From Streptomyces cinerochromogenes (GTDB lineage: Bacteria; Actinomycetota; Actinomycetes; Streptomycetales; Streptomycetaceae): a stretch of 64,000 bases of DNA. The notes beneath the pieces were generated by a model. That model saw nothing but the letters and a program-made list of their open reading frames with translations, did not search any database and was not told where the DNA came from. The stretch covers positions 62,001 to 126,000 of the forward strand of contig NZ_BMRM01000023.1 of assembly GCF_014648635.1 (NCBI RefSeq), written 5' to 3'. The translations under genes and the position numbers were made by a program. Below are positions 62,789 through 64,000 of this stretch, piece by piece (positions within the stretch are counted from its first letter, which is position 1; each line of letters starts with the position of its first letter).

Positions 62789-64000
62789 GTGTTGAGAACC
62801 GATCTCTCTCGCGGACGCACCTCCCACACCCCGCACCGCCGCACCACGCACCGCCGCACCGCCGCCGTCGCCCTCACCGGTGTCGCCGCCCTGATCGCGG
62901 TCGCCGTCCAGTCCGGCACGGCCGGCGCCGCACCGGCGAAGCCGCAGGCGGGCAAGGCCGACCCGGCCCACTCCGCGGTCCGGCTCACCCCCTCGCAGCG
63001 CGCCGAACTGATCCGTGACGCCGACGCCGGCAAGGCCGCCGCGGCCCGGCAGATCGGCCTCGGCGCGAAGGAGAAGCTCGTCGTCAAGGACGTCGTCAAG
63101 GACGGCGACGGCACCCTGCACACGCGGTACGAGCGGACGTACGCGGGGCTGCCCGTGCTCGGCGGCGACCTGGTCGTGACCACCGCGAAGTCGGGCAAGA
63201 CGATGGACGTGGTCCGGGCCACGAACGCCACGCTGAAGGTCACCGGCCTCACCCCGGCCGTGCCGAAGGCCGCCGCCGAGAAGCAGGCCGTGCAGCGCGC
63301 GAAGGCCCTCGGCGGCACCCGGCCGGCCGCGGACAGCGTCCGCAAGGTGATCTGGGCGGCCACCGGCAAGCCCGTGCTGGCGTACGAGACGGTGGTCGGC
63401 GGGCTCCAGGACGACGGCACCCCGAACCAGCTGCACGTCGTCACCGACGCGGCCACCGGCAAGAAGCTCTACGAGTACCAGGGCGTCAAGAACGGCATCG
63501 GCAACACCCAGTACAGCGGGCAGGTCACGCTGACCACGACCCAGTCGGGCTCGAACTACACGCTCACCGACGGGGCGCGCGGCGGCCACAAGACGTACAA
63601 CCTGAACAAGGGCACCTCCGGCACCGGCACCCTGTTCTCGCAGACCAGCGACACCTGGGGCAACGGGACCACCTCGAACGCGGCCACCGCGGGCGCCGAC
63701 GCCCACTACGGCGCCGCGCTCACCTGGGACTTCTACAAGTCCGTCTTCGGCCGCAGCGGCATCAAGAACAACGGTGTCGGCGCCTACTCCCGCGTGCACT
63801 ACGGCAACGCGTACGTGAACGCGTTCTGGGACGACAGCTGCTTCTGCATGACCTACGGCGACGGCACCGGCAACGTCAAGCCGCTCACCTCGATCGACGT
63901 CGCCGGCCACGAGATGAGCCACGGCGTCACCTCGTCCACCGCGAACCTCAACTACAGCGGTGAGTCCGGCGGCCTGAACGAGGCCACCAGCGACATCATG
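62789..64000 (+). CDS. Secreted M4-family (thermolysin-like) metallopeptidase (3' end outside window)
   Basis: 404 codons are visible and the gene runs off the window. The signal peptide spans about residues 20-50 (RRTAAVALTGVAALIAVAVQ). An FTP/PepSY propeptide follows (RYERTYAGLPVLGGDLVV, VLAYETVVGG). The catalytic domain begins around residue 235, with the zinc motif HEMSH at 374-378 and GLNEATSDIM carrying the third ligand at the window edge. The start is a GTG at 62789, or the TTG at 62792, which has better spacing to AAGGAG. It is probably an extracellular protease activated by propeptide removal. Confidence 0.92.
   Translation, partial: MLRTDLSRGRTSHTPHRRTTHRRTAAVALTGVAALIAVAVQSGTAGAAPAKPQAGKADPAHSAVRLTPSQRAELIRDADAGKAAAARQIGLGAKEKLVVKDVVKDGDGTLHTRYERTYAGLPVLGGDLVVTTAKSGKTMDVVRATNATLKVTGLTPAVPKAAAEKQAVQRAKALGGTRPAADSVRKVIWAATGKPVLAYETVVGGLQDDGTPNQLHVVTDAATGKKLYEYQGVKNGIGNTQYSGQVTLTTTQSGSNYTLTDGARGGHKTYNLNKGTSGTGTLFSQTSDTWGNGTTSNAATAGADAHYGAALTWDFYKSVFGRSGIKNNGVGAYSRVHYGNAYVNAFWDDSCFCMTYGDGTGNVKPLTSIDVAGHEMSHGVTSSTANLNYSGESGGLNEATSDIM

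Overview
The window is a stretch of very high-GC actinobacterial chromosome. Codon third positions are almost all G or C, GTG and TTG starts are common, and neighbouring genes often overlap by GTGA. Gene content and order (gatC-gatA-gatB, an RmdB-type GGDEF/EAL protein, ligA, mnmA/cysteine desulfurase, an oligopeptide ABC operon, gcvT-gcvH-glyA-sdaA, an EF-hand protein, glgX, an M4 protease) match what I remember of the Streptomyces coelicolor core region around SCO5447-SCO5501. I therefore call it a Streptomyces core chromosome segment. That placement is from memory; no search was run. I saw no rRNA, tRNA, CRISPR array, insertion sequence or prophage module.

Layout. 1-3252 (minus): the tRNA amidotransferase operon gatC-gatA-small protein-gatB, with gatB cut by the window edge. 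3347-6222: a cupin gene behind a 20-bp tandem direct repeat, and a membrane GGDEF/EAL protein. 6482-11358 (minus): an apparent operon of a LOG-family protein, an SDR, an unknown 127-aa protein, a MetE-like protein and DNA ligase LigA. 11450-15772: DUF427 protein, alpha/beta hydrolase, mnmA, a Tat-exported amidase and cysteine desulfurase. 16056-21961: small membrane proteins, a FabR-like TetR regulator with visible operators, a WYL regulator divergent from a TIGR03086 protein, a thioesterase, a membrane esterase and a TRIC channel. 22009-30034 (minus): an M1 peptidase and a five-gene oligopeptide ABC operon whose last ATPase carries a roughly 155-residue acidic tail.

30385-37697: two SseB-family paralogues and a P-loop protein lie divergent from a glycine-riboswitch-controlled gcvT-gcvH-glyA-sdaA cluster. 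This cluster degrades glycine to one-carbon units, interconverts glycine and serine, and deaminates serine to pyruvate. 37771-46281 is mostly exported or envelope-related enzymes (M28 peptidase, PLC-like protein, GH25 muramidase, beta-propeller lipoprotein, degenerate polysaccharide deacetylase), mixed with an F420-type oxidoreductase, an ABC-ATPase remnant, an EF-hand protein, a MerR/GNAT pair and an anti-sigma-like kinase fold. 46422-55655: enoyl-CoA hydratase, two tandem L,D-transpeptidase lipoproteins, glgX, a SigE-family ECF sigma factor with a membrane partner, and two glycosyltransferases.

56025-58737 is the most accessory-looking segment. It encodes a WXG100-like helical protein, an alpha/beta hydrolase with a helical N-terminal domain, and a small partner, resembling a secreted-effector cassette. 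The window closes with a heterodimeric ABC exporter (one degenerate and one canonical ATPase site) and the 5' part of an M4 metallopeptidase.
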